Made by a program: the position numbers and the translations under genes. 64,000 nt of DNA from assembly GCF_008085905.1 (NCBI RefSeq), contig NZ_VSFF01000001.1, positions 186,001 to 250,000 of the forward strand, in the 5' to 3' direction. This DNA is from Actinomadura syzygii. Its GTDB lineage: Bacteria > Actinomycetota > Actinomycetes > Streptosporangiales > Streptosporangiaceae. Each line of letters starts with the position of its first letter. Position 1 is the stretch's first letter. Below, piece after piece: positions 33,367 through 42,119 of this stretch. Under the pieces are notes generated by a model. That model saw only the letters and a list, made by a program, of their open reading frames with translations, searched no databases and had not been told where the DNA came from.

Positions 33367-33755
33367 CGGACGTCGAGCGCATCGACGCCGAACTGGCGCG
33401 ACGCTCCCCCGGCATCGTCGGAAGGGGCAGGGCGGGCGGCTACGCGCTGCCGTCCACGGCCTCATCGCCACCTGACCACCGGAGAGACATGTTCGAGGAC
33501 TTCGGCCCCGCTGAGCGGCTCCACGCGGCCGTCCGCAGGTGTGCCCCGCAGATCGCGGCGGCCCCCGTCCTGGACGAGGAGGCGGGCCTGACCCGCGTCA
33601 CCGTCACCTACCGCGACGCGGGGCCCTGGCTCATCCGCTGGGACGGCACGTCCTACACCTGGCACAACGGCCCCCACAAAGACACCCGCCTCGGCCCCGA
33701 CCCCGAACGAGCGGCCGCCCTCGTCGCCACAACCCTCGGCGCGGCCAACCCTTAG
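33363..33755 (+). CDS. Hypothetical 130-residue protein, coupled to the previous gene
   Basis: The GTG start at 33363 overlaps the preceding stop (GTGA). N-terminus VERIDAELARRSPGIVGR; a Ser/Pro-rich linker; then a compact C-terminal domain with VTVTYRDAGPWLIRWDG, SYTWHNGPHKDTRLGP and a helix ERAAALVATTLG. No known family. The strand-turn-helix end looks like a small folded domain. Confidence 0.6.
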   Translation: MTDVERIDAELARRSPGIVGRGRAGGYALPSTASSPPDHRRDMFEDFGPAERLHAAVRRCAPQIAAAPVLDEEAGLTRVTVTYRDAGPWLIRWDGTSYTWHNGPHKDTRLGPDPERAAALVATTLGAANP

Positions 33756-33822
33756 ACCGGGGACGGCACGGCGGTACCCCCCACACGCCGCGCCGTCCCC
33801 ACCACTAAGAACTTGCGTTTGC

Positions 33823-33837
33823 TTCGCATACTGCGAA
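33823..33837 (+). promoter_or_regulatory. Palindrome TTCGCATACTGCGAA at the promoter of the excisionase-like gene
   Basis: Perfect 6-bp arms TTCGCA/TGCGAA around TAC. A TTGCGT -35-like box lies at 33813-33818; CATACT inside the palindrome could be the -10 box, though the spacing is short. The site overlaps the first possible start codon. Position and symmetry suit autoregulation. Confidence 0.5.
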
Positions 33838-34067
33838 TGGATGTGTCGGTGATGCCATCGCACGCCGAGCTGACGACCCAGCAAGCCGCGGACCTGCTGA
33901 ACGTCTCCCAGGCTTACTTGATCGGGCTGCTGGAGGAGGGGACGATCCCGTATCGGCACCGGCGCATCAGGTACGACAACCTCATGGCCTACAAGCGGGA
34001 GTCCGAGGCGAAGAATCGCGCCGCTGCCGACGAGCTCGCTGAACTCGGCCGGGAACTGGGTATCTGA
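33837..34067 (+). CDS. Excisionase/antitoxin-type HTH protein without a toxin partner
   Basis: 76 residues. The MerR/excisionase-like helix-turn-helix reads LTTQQAADLLNVSQAYLIGL, then LEEGTIPYRHRRIRYDNLMAYK, followed by a helical tail (NRAAADELAELGRELGI). Close relatives are usually antitoxins encoded just before a PIN-domain RNase. Here only a terminator and the end of the acetate symporter gene follow, so the toxin gene is absent. Start codon uncertain: ATG 33837 or ATG 33852; the promoter palindrome overlaps the former, so transcripts may be leaderless. Confidence 0.75.
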   Translation: MDVSVMPSHAELTTQQAADLLNVSQAYLIGLLEEGTIPYRHRRIRYDNLMAYKRESEAKNRAAADELAELGRELGI

Positions 34068-34104
34068 CCGTGGCGCGGGCGGCTGGGAAGACGCCGGGAA
34101 GGGG

Positions 34105-34138
34105 GCGGCCCCGTCCCTAGGGGTGGGGACGGGGCCGC
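34105..34138 (+). terminator. Hairpin after the excisionase-like gene
   Basis: Perfect 13-bp stem GCGGCCCCGTCCC (34105-34117) with GGGACGGGGCCGC (34126-34138), 8-base loop, 37 bases after the stop. Confidence 0.7.
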
Positions 34139-34192
34139 GGCCGCGGTGGGCGGGGGGATGCCCGCGCGGCAGGTCATTGAGTCTTCGCGTCT

Positions 34193-34219
34193 CCGGAGCC
34201 TGTGCGGGGCAGGCTCCGG
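34193..34219 (-). terminator. Hairpin after the acetate symporter gene
   Basis: CCGGAGCCTG (34193-34202) pairs with CAGGCTCCGG (34210-34219), 7-base loop. An outer pair TCATTGAG (34174-34181) / CTCAATGA (34240-34247) brackets it and includes the symporter stop codon. Confidence 0.65.
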
Positions 34220-34240
34220 GCACACGGTGGACGGAAGGGC

Positions 34241-35851
34241 TCAATGATCGGTGGCAGCCTCCGCGCCCGCTCCGGTGAGGGAGCGGACCTCGATCTCCGC
34301 GTACTTCTCGGCGTTGTGCTCCTTGCTGAGGAGGGTGCCGAGGAAGCCGCAGAGGAAGCCGAACGGGATGGAGACGATGCCCGGGTTCTCCAGCGGGAAC
34401 CAGTGGAAGTCCACGTCGGTGAACAGGGCCTTCGGCGTGCCGGAGACGACCGGGGAGAACGCGACCAGGAAGATCGCGGAGCCGAGGCCGCCGTAGATCG
34501 CGGCGACGGCGCCCGTGGTGTTGAAGCGTCTCCAGAACAGGCTGTAGAGGATCGCGGGCAGGTTCCCGGACGCGGCGACCGCGAAGGCCAGGGCGACGAG
34601 GAACGCGACGTTCAGGCGCTGCGCGTAGATGCCGAGGACGATCGCGACCGCGCCGATGACGAACGCGGAGATGCGCGCGACGCGGACCTCGTCCCGCTCG
34701 GTGGCCTTGCCCCTGCGGAACACGTGCGCGTACAGGTCGTGCGAGAAGGACGACGAGGACGCGAGCGTCAGCCCGGACACGACGGCGAGGATCGTCGCGA
34801 ACGCGACCGCCGCGATGACCGCTAGCAGGATGGTGCCGCCCGCGCTGCCGAACACGATGTCGCCGATCTTCTCGGCGAGCTGTGGTGCGGCCGTGTTGCC
34901 CGCCGGGTTCTCCTTGGCGATCGCCTTGCTGCCGACGAGCGCGGCGGCGCCGAAGCCGAGGACGAGGGTCAGCAGGTAGAACACGCCGATGATGCCGATG
35001 CCCCAGAGCACCGACTTGCGGGCGTCGCGGGACGTCGGGACGGTGTAGAAGCGGATCAGGATGTGCGGCAGTCCGGCCGTCCCGAGGACGAGGGCGAGCC
35101 CGAGGCTGATCAGGTCGAGCTTGCCCTCGAGGCCCTGGGCCTCGGTGCCGTAGCGCAGGCCCGGCTCCAGGAACGCGCTGCCCTTGCCGCTCTGCCCGGC
35201 GGCGTCGTCCAGCAGGGACGACAGGTTGAAGTTGAAGTGGCCGAGGACGAGCAGCGTGATGAGGATGGCGCCGGTCATCAGCAGGACGGCCTTGACGATC
35301 TGGACCCAGGTGGTGCCCTTCATCCCGCCGAACACCACGTACACGATCATCAGGACGCCGACGAGCGCGATCGTGGCGCCCTTCGCGAAGTCGCTGCTGA
35401 ACCCGAACAGCAGCGAGACGAGCGCGCCCGCGCCGACCATCTGCGCCAGCAGGTAGAAGATCGACACGACGATGGTGGAGACGCCGGCGGCGGTGCGGAC
35501 GGGACGCGGGCTCATCCGGAACGCCAGCACGTCCGCCATCGTGAACCGGCCCGAGTTGCGGAGCAGTTCGGCGACGAGCAGCAGTGCGACGAGCCACGCG
35601 ACCAGGAACCCGATCGAGTACAGGAAGCCGTCGTAGCCGTTCAGGGCGATGAGCCCGGCGATGCCGAGGAACGACGCGGCGGACATGTAGTCGCCGCCGA
35701 TCGCGAGACCGTTCTGCGCGCCGGAGAACGAGCGTCCGCCCGCGTAGAAGTCGGTGGCGTCCTTGGTGTTCCTGCTCGCCCACACGGTGATGACCAGCGT
35801 GATGCCGATGAAGACCAGGAACAGGGTGATCGACAGGTTCTCGTCGCTCAT
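34241..35851 (-). CDS. actP: Sodium:solute symporter, acetate permease type (ActP-like)
   Basis: 536 residues, about 13 membrane helices. Signature features of cation/acetate symporters: TDFYAGGRSFSGAQNGLAIG, GDYMSAASFLGIAGLIAL near residue 60 and a late LVALAFAVAASGNLPAILYS. It takes up acetate or related short monocarboxylates with Na+. ATG at 35851 overlaps the stop of the DUF485 gene (ATGA), the standard yjcH-actP pairing. Substrate by family; pyruvate or propionate are possible alternatives. Confidence 0.88.
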   Translation of the reverse strand: MSDENLSITLFLVFIGITLVITVWASRNTKDATDFYAGGRSFSGAQNGLAIGGDYMSAASFLGIAGLIALNGYDGFLYSIGFLVAWLVALLLVAELLRNSGRFTMADVLAFRMSPRPVRTAAGVSTIVVSIFYLLAQMVGAGALVSLLFGFSSDFAKGATIALVGVLMIVYVVFGGMKGTTWVQIVKAVLLMTGAILITLLVLGHFNFNLSSLLDDAAGQSGKGSAFLEPGLRYGTEAQGLEGKLDLISLGLALVLGTAGLPHILIRFYTVPTSRDARKSVLWGIGIIGVFYLLTLVLGFGAAALVGSKAIAKENPAGNTAAPQLAEKIGDIVFGSAGGTILLAVIAAVAFATILAVVSGLTLASSSSFSHDLYAHVFRRGKATERDEVRVARISAFVIGAVAIVLGIYAQRLNVAFLVALAFAVAASGNLPAILYSLFWRRFNTTGAVAAIYGGLGSAIFLVAFSPVVSGTPKALFTDVDFHWFPLENPGIVSIPFGFLCGFLGTLLSKEHNAEKYAEIEVRSLTGAGAEAATDH

Positions 35852-36216
35852 CGAGCCACCTCCGTTTCAGGCGCGTCGGCGTCGCCGGAGCCGGACGCTT
35901 CCACGGCGGCGCGGATCCGGTCGGCGGCCGGGTCGAGGCTGCGGCCGGCGTGCCGCGCGTACAGCCACGCGATGAGGAACGTGGACACGAACTGGAGCAG
36001 GCCGAACACCAGCGCGACGTTGATGGAGCCGAACAGCTCCTTGCCCATGAAGCCGCGCGCCCATCCGGACATGACGACGTAGAGCAGGTACCAGGCGAGG
36101 AAGGCGGCGGTCATCGGGAATACGAAACGGCGGAACTTGCGGCGAAGATCCTGGAACTCCGCGCTGCTCTGGAACCGTTCGTAAACGGTACCGGCGGCGT
36201 TCTTTTCGAAGGACAC
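35848..36216 (-). CDS. DUF485 membrane protein, symporter partner (YjcH-like)
   Basis: 122 residues with two membrane helices: FVFPMTAAFLAWYLLYVVMSG and INVALVFGLLQFVSTFLIAWLYA, and the conserved RRFVFP and FLIAWLYARHA stretches of DUF485. It is always found with ActP-type symporters and probably assists them. The GTG at 36216 is 6 bases after GGAGG; a GTG two codons earlier lies too close to it. Coupled by ATGA overlap to the symporter gene. Confidence 0.85.
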   Translation of the reverse strand: MSFEKNAAGTVYERFQSSAEFQDLRRKFRRFVFPMTAAFLAWYLLYVVMSGWARGFMGKELFGSINVALVFGLLQFVSTFLIAWLYARHAGRSLDPAADRIRAAVEASGSGDADAPETEVAR

Positions 36217-36402
36217 GACCACCCTCCTGTGTTGTGACCCCGGTCACGCGCCACCGTAAGGACGCTCCAAGGGTCGGGCGAGGGTTCCGCCCCGGGGCTG
36301 CGGTCAGCAGCCATTCATCGTCGGCGGCCTGCGCGCCGCGTCGGCGAACGGTCCCTCTGGCACGATGAACGGTCGGGCCGAACGGGCCCTCTGAGGCCCT
36401 GT

Positions 36403-38133
36403 TCAGACCCTTCGCGGACGCCAGGTGCCCCGGTCGACGTCGAGGGACTCGGGCGTGTGCAGCCGCACCATCATGCGCGCGACCCCCGGCGGCACCCGGC
36501 CCGGCGTGCACCAGGACACGACGATCATGACGGTGAACGCGATCGGGACCGTCCAGGCGGCGGGTTCGGCGAGCAGCGCGCCCGCGAGGCCGCCCGGCGG
36601 TCCGGCGGCGATCGTCACGATCACGGCGGTCCCGGCGAGCAGGCCGCCCGCGACGAGCCCGGCGAACGCGCCCGGCACGGTCAGCCGCCGCCACCACACG
36701 CCGAGGACGAGCAGCGGGCAGAACGTCGACGCGGCCACCGCGAACGCCAGCCCGACGACGTCGGCGACGGCGAGCGAGCGGGCCGTGATCGCGAGGGCCA
36801 GCGGGACGACGAGCGCGAGCAGCGTCCCGGCCCGGAACGAGCGGACGCCGCCGCGCAGGATGTCCTGCGCCAGCACGCCCGCGACGGAGACCGTGATCCC
36901 CGACGACGTCGACAGGAACGCGGCGACCGCGCCGCCCGTGACGAGCGCGCCGAGCAGGTCGCCGCCGAGTCCGCCGATGAGCCGTCCGGGCAGGGTGAGG
37001 ACGACGGCGTCCGCGCGGCCCGTCATCAGCAGCTCGGGCGTGTAGAGGCGGCCGAGCATCCCGTACAGCGCGGGGAGCAGGTAGAACGCGCCGAGCAGCG
37101 ACAGGACCATCACGGTGGTGCGGCGGGCGGCGCGTCCGTCCGGGTTCGTGTAGAAGCGGACGAGGACGTGCGGCAGGCCCATCGTCCCGAGGAACGTGGC
37201 GAGGATCAGCGAGTACGTGCCGTAGAGGGAATGGTCGCGGCCGTCCAGGGGCAGCATCCATTGGCGGTCGGTGCTGACGGGGCTTCCGCGGACGTGCGGG
37301 ACGTCGGCGCCCGCCGGGAACGTGACGTCCGTGTCCGCCTCGATGCGGTGCTCCCCGGCGGCCAGCACCATCGGGTCGGAGCGGTGGTCGCGGCCGTCGA
37401 CCCGCCCGTCCACGACGACCTGGACGGGCGCGGTCACGTTGACGGTGACGGCCAGCCCGACGCTGACGGTGGTGCGGTCGTCGAACCGCGGCGGGACGTC
37501 CGACGACAGGCCGGGCGCGCCGTCGTACCGCCACGCCAGCAGCAGGAACACCAGCGGGACGGCGAGCGCCGTCAGCTTCATCCAGTACTGGAACGCCTGG
37601 ACGAGCGTCACGCTGCGCATCCCGCCGACCAGCACGTTCACCGCGACGACGACCGCGATCAGGACGCCGCCCGCCCACACCGGCGCGCCGGTCACCGTCC
37701 GCAGGACGAGCCCGGCGGACTGGAACTGCGGCAGCAGGTAGAGCCAGCTGATCAGCACGACGAGCACGCTCGCGACCCGCCGCACCGCCATCGACTCCAG
37801 CCGCGCCTCCGCGAAGTCGGGCAGCGTGTACGCGCCGGAGCGGCGCAGCGGCGCCGACACGAGCACCAGCAGGACGAGGTAGCCGCCCGTCCAGCCGACG
37901 GGGAGCCACAGCATGTCCGCGCCGTAGGCGAGGATGAGGCCCGCGATGCCGAGGAACGACGCGGCCGACAGGTACTCGCCGCCGATCGCGGAGGCGTTGC
38001 GCAGCGGCGTCACCGTCCGGGACGCGACGTAGAAGTCGGACGTCGTCCGCGAGATGCGCACCCCGAGCACGCCGATCAGCACGGTCGCGACGACGACCAG
38101 CACGACGCCCGCCAGCCCGTAGGCCGCGCTCAC
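36403..38133 (-). CDS. Second sodium:solute symporter with an extracytoplasmic insert
   Basis: 576 residues of the same family (TSDFYVASRTV, NASAIGGEYLSAASFLGIAG, GLAFAVAASTFCPLLVLGVW). It differs from the ActP-like copy by a roughly 75-residue hydrophilic insert between mid-protein helices (around PPRFDDRTTVSVGLAVTVNV, VVDGRVDGRDHRSDP and HRIEADTDVTFPAGAD), which may be a beta-rich external domain. GTG at 38133 overlaps the stop of its small partner gene (GTGA). Substrate probably another short organic acid. Confidence 0.85.
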   Translation of the reverse strand: MSAAYGLAGVVLVVVATVLIGVLGVRISRTTSDFYVASRTVTPLRNASAIGGEYLSAASFLGIAGLILAYGADMLWLPVGWTGGYLVLLVLVSAPLRRSGAYTLPDFAEARLESMAVRRVASVLVVLISWLYLLPQFQSAGLVLRTVTGAPVWAGGVLIAVVVAVNVLVGGMRSVTLVQAFQYWMKLTALAVPLVFLLLAWRYDGAPGLSSDVPPRFDDRTTVSVGLAVTVNVTAPVQVVVDGRVDGRDHRSDPMVLAAGEHRIEADTDVTFPAGADVPHVRGSPVSTDRQWMLPLDGRDHSLYGTYSLILATFLGTMGLPHVLVRFYTNPDGRAARRTTVMVLSLLGAFYLLPALYGMLGRLYTPELLMTGRADAVVLTLPGRLIGGLGGDLLGALVTGGAVAAFLSTSSGITVSVAGVLAQDILRGGVRSFRAGTLLALVVPLALAITARSLAVADVVGLAFAVAASTFCPLLVLGVWWRRLTVPGAFAGLVAGGLLAGTAVIVTIAAGPPGGLAGALLAEPAAWTVPIAFTVMIVVSWCTPGRVPPGVARMMVRLHTPESLDVDRGTWRPRRV

Positions 38134-38504
38134 CGCTCCTCCGCGGCGGAGCGTTCCGAGCGGTCGACGAGCTCGGCGAAGTCGTCCTCGTTGCGTTCCG
38201 CTTGCCGGACGTACCACCAGCCGACCCCGACGAACCACGGGTAGATCAGCCCGCCGAGCAGCACCCACGGCAGCGGCGCGCCGAGCACCTCCTGCTCGCG
38301 GACGGCCGGGAACACCTCGAACAGCAGCGGCAGCCCGAACGCCACGGCGCCGAGCACCAGGCACAGCCCGGCCGCGAGGCGGAGCTGCGTGCGGATCAGC
38401 GACCGCATGTACGCCTCGCCGAGCCCGGTCTGCTCGTCGATCTCCCGCGTGACCGGGTAGCGCGGACGCCGGACGGCCCGCGTCCGCGGCCCGGTGACCA
38501 GCAC
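38130..38504 (-). CDS. Small two-helix membrane protein, symporter partner
   Basis: About 124 residues. Two hydrophobic segments (LAAGLCLVLGAVAFGLPLLF and LPWVLLGGLIYPWFVGVGWWYV) after a basic N-terminus and before an acidic tail (AERNEDDFAELVDRSE). Analogous in place and topology to DUF485. The start is uncertain: no ATG is available in frame after the response-regulator stop, and the GTG at 38504 is the best candidate. It is coupled to the second symporter gene. Confidence 0.7.
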   Translation of the reverse strand: MLVTGPRTRAVRRPRYPVTREIDEQTGLGEAYMRSLIRTQLRLAAGLCLVLGAVAFGLPLLFEVFPAVREQEVLGAPLPWVLLGGLIYPWFVGVGWWYVRQAERNEDDFAELVDRSERSAAEER

Positions 38505-38551
38505 CCGCCCCGGCGCGATCCCCTGCGGCCGGTCGGTGCCGCCGCCCGCGG

Positions 38552-39310
38552 TCAGGGGGATCGCCTCGCTCTGCGGACCAGGAGGTCGCGCAGTTCCCGG
38601 ACGTGCCGCCTGCTCACCGGCAGCTCCACGTCCCCGACGAGGACGGTGCAGCGGCCCGAGTCGAGCCGCAGCTCCTTGATCGCCGACAGCGCGACCAGAT
38701 GGCTGCGGTGCACCCGGACGAACCCGGCGCCCGTCCACCGCTCGCTCAGCGCGGCCAGCGGGATCCGCACCAGGTGGCTGCCGCCGGACGTGTGCAGCCG
38801 CGCGTAGTCGCCCTGCGCCTCGACGTACAGCACCTCGGACGGCGTGACGAACCGGATGACGCCGCCCAGCTCGACGGGCATCGGCTCCGGCTCGGCCGGG
38901 ACGGCGGGCGGTGCCTCGTCGTCGTCCAGCTCGGCGGACTCCGACACGCGCCGGATCGCCTCGCGGAGCCGCTCCGGCCGCACCGGCTTCAGGATGTAGT
39001 CGGTCGCCTTGATCTCGAAGGCGTCGACGGCGTGCCCCTCGTACGCGGTGACGAACACGATCTGCGGCGCGCGGGCGAACTGGGCGAGGACGCGGCCGAG
39101 CACGGTGCCGTCCAGGCCCGGCATGCGGATGTCGAGGAAGACGGCGGCGATGGGACGTCCGTCCGCGAGGGCCCGGTCGAGTTTGCGGAGGGCGTCGGCG
39201 CCGTCCCGGGCGGTGTGGATCTCACCGATCCTGGGGTCGGCACGCAGGAGGTGGACGAGGTCGTCCAGCGCGGGAGCCTCGTCATCGACAGCGAGGACAC
39301 GCAGGCCCAC
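38552..39310 (-). CDS. LytTR response regulator
   Basis: 252 residues: receiver domain 1-120 with acidic pocket VDDE and phosphoacceptor FLDIRMPG, VTAYEGHAV and KP (YILKPVRPERL); linker rich in Pro/Glu; LytTR DNA-binding domain from about 150 (VIRFVTPSEVLYVEAQGDYA, RVHRSHLVALSAIKEL). GTG start. It pairs with the sensor kinase gene 63 bases upstream and the symporter genes downstream, so it most likely controls uptake of the symporter substrates, as LytTR systems control carboxylate transport in other bacteria (inference). Confidence 0.9.
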   Translation of the reverse strand: MGLRVLAVDDEAPALDDLVHLLRADPRIGEIHTARDGADALRKLDRALADGRPIAAVFLDIRMPGLDGTVLGRVLAQFARAPQIVFVTAYEGHAVDAFEIKATDYILKPVRPERLREAIRRVSESAELDDDEAPPAVPAEPEPMPVELGGVIRFVTPSEVLYVEAQGDYARLHTSGGSHLVRIPLAALSERWTGAGFVRVHRSHLVALSAIKELRLDSGRCTVLVGDVELPVSRRHVRELRDLLVRRARRSP

Positions 39311-39373
39311 CGCACCGTCCTTCCCAAAGCGCTCGCCACATTCCAGTCAACGGACGACCGCCGAGTCAATAGG

Positions 39374-40570
39374 TCAGGACGCGGTGACACCAGGACGATA
39401 CTTAGGAACCCGGACGGTGACCTTCGTCCCGGCCCCCGGTCCGGTCTCGACGGCGAGGCCGTACTCGTCGCCGTACACCTGTCGGAGTCGCCCGTCGACG
39501 TTGGCGAGCCCTATCCCGGCGGTCTCGCCGTCGTCGTTCGCGGCGCGCTCCTCCCCGGCGAGCAGCCGCCGGACGTCGTCGGGCTCCATGCCGATGCCGT
39601 CGTCCTCCACGCTGATCACGCAGTCGGACCCGGCGTCCTCGGCGACGATCGTGATGAGGCCGGGCTCGGACCTGTCCTGGAGCCCGTGCCGGACGGCGTT
39701 CTCCACCAGCGGCTGGAGCGACAGGAACGGGACGGCGACCGGCAGCACCTCGGGCGCTATCCGCAACGTGACCCGCAACTGCTCACCGAAACGGGCGCGC
39801 TGGAGCAGCAGATAACGGTCGATCGAGCGCAGTTCTTCGGCGAGCGTCGTGAAGTCCCCGTGCCGCCGGAACGAGTACCGCGTGAACCCCGCGAATTCGA
39901 GCAGAAGCTCCCGCGCCCGCTCCGGATCGGACCTGACGAAGGACGCGATCGTCGTCAGCGAGTTGTAGATGAAATGGGGCGAGATCTGCGCGCGGAGCGC
40001 CCGCATCTCCGCCTCCATCAACCTCGTCCGGGAATGGTCGAGTTCGGCGAGTTCGAGTTGCGCGTCCACCCATTGGGCGACCTCTTCGGCGGCGCGGATG
40101 AGGCCCGCGGGGACGTCCTCGCCGTAGGCGGCGAGCGTCCCGACGACGCGGTCGTCGGTGGCGAGCGGCACGACCACGACGCGGCGGATCGGGCAGTCGA
40201 GCCGGTCGCAGGGCACGTCGTGCACCTGCGTGCGTCCGGTCGCGAGCGTCGCCTCCGCGTGCCGGGGGCTCTGCGCGGAATGGTGGTCGTGCTCGCCGTC
40301 CCAGGCGAGCAGCCGCTCCCCGTCGGTGATCGCGAGGGCCTCGCAGCCGAGCAGCGCCCGCAGGTGCCGGGCCGCCTTCTGCGCGCCCTGCCTGGTCAGC
40401 CCGGCGCGGAAGGCGGGCGTCGCCCGGGACGCGGTGTGCAGCGTCTCGAACGTGGCGCGCCGCGCGGGCCCGCCGAGATCGCCGCCGCGCCCGCGCCGCC
40501 ACCACCGCCACGCCAGCGCCGGAACCCAGGTGAGCAGCAACGTCGCGGCGACGGCGACTACCACGTCCAT
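39374..40570 (-). CDS. LytS/YehU-type sensor histidine kinase
   Basis: 398 residues. One N-terminal membrane helix (VVVAVAATLLLTWVPALAW), then a GAF-like sensor domain (HLRALLGCEALAITDGERLL, CDRLDCPIRRVVVVPLATDD), His_kinase box with phosphoacceptor AQISPHFIYNSL and an HATPase with N-box LQPLVENAVRHG and G-boxes DDGIGM and GIGLANVDGR. The CDRLDCPI Cys pair could bind metal or a redox centre. Cognate kinase of the LytTR regulator. Confidence 0.9.
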   Translation of the reverse strand: MDVVVAVAATLLLTWVPALAWRWWRRGRGGDLGGPARRATFETLHTASRATPAFRAGLTRQGAQKAARHLRALLGCEALAITDGERLLAWDGEHDHHSAQSPRHAEATLATGRTQVHDVPCDRLDCPIRRVVVVPLATDDRVVGTLAAYGEDVPAGLIRAAEEVAQWVDAQLELAELDHSRTRLMEAEMRALRAQISPHFIYNSLTTIASFVRSDPERARELLLEFAGFTRYSFRRHGDFTTLAEELRSIDRYLLLQRARFGEQLRVTLRIAPEVLPVAVPFLSLQPLVENAVRHGLQDRSEPGLITIVAEDAGSDCVISVEDDGIGMEPDDVRRLLAGEERAANDDGETAGIGLANVDGRLRQVYGDEYGLAVETGPGAGTKVTVRVPKYRPGVTAS

Positions 40571-40745
40571 CCCGCAAACCTACTTGTCACCAGGTGGGCC
40601 ACATGTGAAGTTGATCACTTTGGCGCATACTCGGTATGGCCTAATCGGGATATCCGTGTCATGTTGCACTCGCCAAAGAAACGATCTTGGTCGGGGCCCG
40701 CGCCCCCGGGACGCACCGGCGCGGGTCCGGCCGTGAGGAGTGCGC

Positions 40746-42059
40746 ATGCGCCGTCGTCGCAGTCTCGCCTTAATCGCCGCCCTCGCCCTGGCCGCCCCGC
40801 TCGTCGCCGCGCTGGAGGCCCCCGCCTCCGCGGACGAGCTGTCGCTCGCGAACTTCGCGCTCCGCCCCAACGCCTACGGGTCCGACCTCCGGGACCGCGC
40901 CGACGCCCTTCCGCTGGTGAAGGGCACCGTCACCACCATCATGAACGACCTCAACCGGAAGGACACGACGCGGCCGGTCTCGGTCGGGTCCGCCTGCCAG
41001 CCCGCCGCCGTGGCGTCCGGGAGCTCCGTCGCCATCCAGCGCAGCATCTGCTGGAACAGCGGCGACAACAACACCACCGAGTGGTACCCGCAGGGCATCA
41101 CCACGGTCGCCGACATGCAGGGCGACCGCGTGTGGGGCGACGGGTACCAGCCCGTCCTGGTGAGCTGGTACGACCACGTCGGCGGCCCCAAGAACCCCGT
41201 CAAGGGCGTCCGGATCAGCTTCATCAACCCGTACACCGGCGCTTACCGGCACGTCCTGCTGGTGTATCCGCGGGCCAACGGCGACTACGACACCATCCGC
41301 GTGTCGGAGGACCCGTCCAGCACCGACTACAGCAAGCCGCTGCACGCGGGCGGCATCCTCTGGTACGGCAACCACCTGTTCGTCGCGGACACCGAGCGCG
41401 GTTACCGGATGTTCGACATGCGCCGCATCTACGACCTGGGCGCGTCGGAGAACGGGACGACGTCCAACCCGGACTGGGTCGGCAAGGTCGGCGACACCTA
41501 CTACGGGTACGGCTACCGCTACATCATGCCGCAGGTCGGCTCCTGGACCCGGACGGCCCCGACCGGCACCACGTGCACCGACAAGGACGGGTCGCCCAAC
41601 TTCTCCTACGTCTCCCTCGACCGCAGCGGCGCCGACCACGTGATCTCGGGCGAGTACTGCGACGGCGACCAGACGGCCAAGGGACGGGTCGCCGCGTGGC
41701 CCGTCTCGAACGCCTTCACCACCAGCGGCGAACTGATCCTCGACCCCGAGTACTCGTGGAACGCCGACGTGGCGCACAAGCTGCCGGTCAGCAACGTCCA
41801 GGGCGCGCTGAGGTTCAACGGCCGCTGGTACCTCAGCCGCAGCCACGGCGAGACCGGCGCCGGGACGCTCTACACGACCGATCCGGCGACGTCGTCCACC
41901 ACGACCCTGTCGACGGCGAAGGAACAGGACCTCGCCATCGGCCCGGAGGACCTGTCGCACTGGCAGGGCGGCTCCGACCCCAACAGCCCGACGCTCGGCA
42001 CCATCTGGACGCTGGGCGAGCACCCGGGAAAGCGGATGGTCTATTCCGTCTATCCGTAG
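40746..42059 (+). CDS. Secreted protein, unknown function
   Basis: 437 residues. Signal peptide: RMRRRRSLALIAALALAAP with cleavage near ASADEL. The mature part has repeated Trp/Tyr/Gly-rich strand segments (QPVLVSWYDHVGG, GGILWYGNHLFVADTERGYR, FNGRWYLSRSHGETG), which suggests a beta-propeller or similar fold. Four Cys. ATG at 40746 has GAGGAG 5 bases upstream. No enzyme motif; homologues are common secreted actinomycete proteins. Divergent from the sensor kinase gene and followed by a strong hairpin. Confidence 0.75.
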   Translation: MRRRRSLALIAALALAAPLVAALEAPASADELSLANFALRPNAYGSDLRDRADALPLVKGTVTTIMNDLNRKDTTRPVSVGSACQPAAVASGSSVAIQRSICWNSGDNNTTEWYPQGITTVADMQGDRVWGDGYQPVLVSWYDHVGGPKNPVKGVRISFINPYTGAYRHVLLVYPRANGDYDTIRVSEDPSSTDYSKPLHAGGILWYGNHLFVADTERGYRMFDMRRIYDLGASENGTTSNPDWVGKVGDTYYGYGYRYIMPQVGSWTRTAPTGTTCTDKDGSPNFSYVSLDRSGADHVISGEYCDGDQTAKGRVAAWPVSNAFTTSGELILDPEYSWNADVAHKLPVSNVQGALRFNGRWYLSRSHGETGAGTLYTTDPATSSTTTLSTAKEQDLAIGPEDLSHWQGGSDPNSPTLGTIWTLGEHPGKRMVYSVYP

Positions 42060-42074
42060 CGACGCTCTGAAAGG

Positions 42075-42104
42075 CGCCCGGCCGGGACTGACCCCGGCCG
42101 GGCG
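42075..42104. terminator. Bidirectional hairpin between convergent genes
   Basis: 12-bp stem CGCCCGGCCGGG (42075-42086) with CCCGGCCGGGCG (42093-42104), 6-base loop, between the stops of the secreted protein gene and the acyl-CoA dehydrogenase gene. Confidence 0.72.
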
Positions 42105-42119
42105 TCCGGTGATTCGGCG

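Noticed and set aside
38603..42070. Very long plus-strand open frame (about 1150 codons) through the two-component and secreted-protein genes
   Set aside because: It is antisense to the LytTR and kinase genes and out of frame with the secreted protein gene, and reads as Arg/Gly/Ala/Pro-rich noise. Such shadows are expected where third positions are nearly all G or C.
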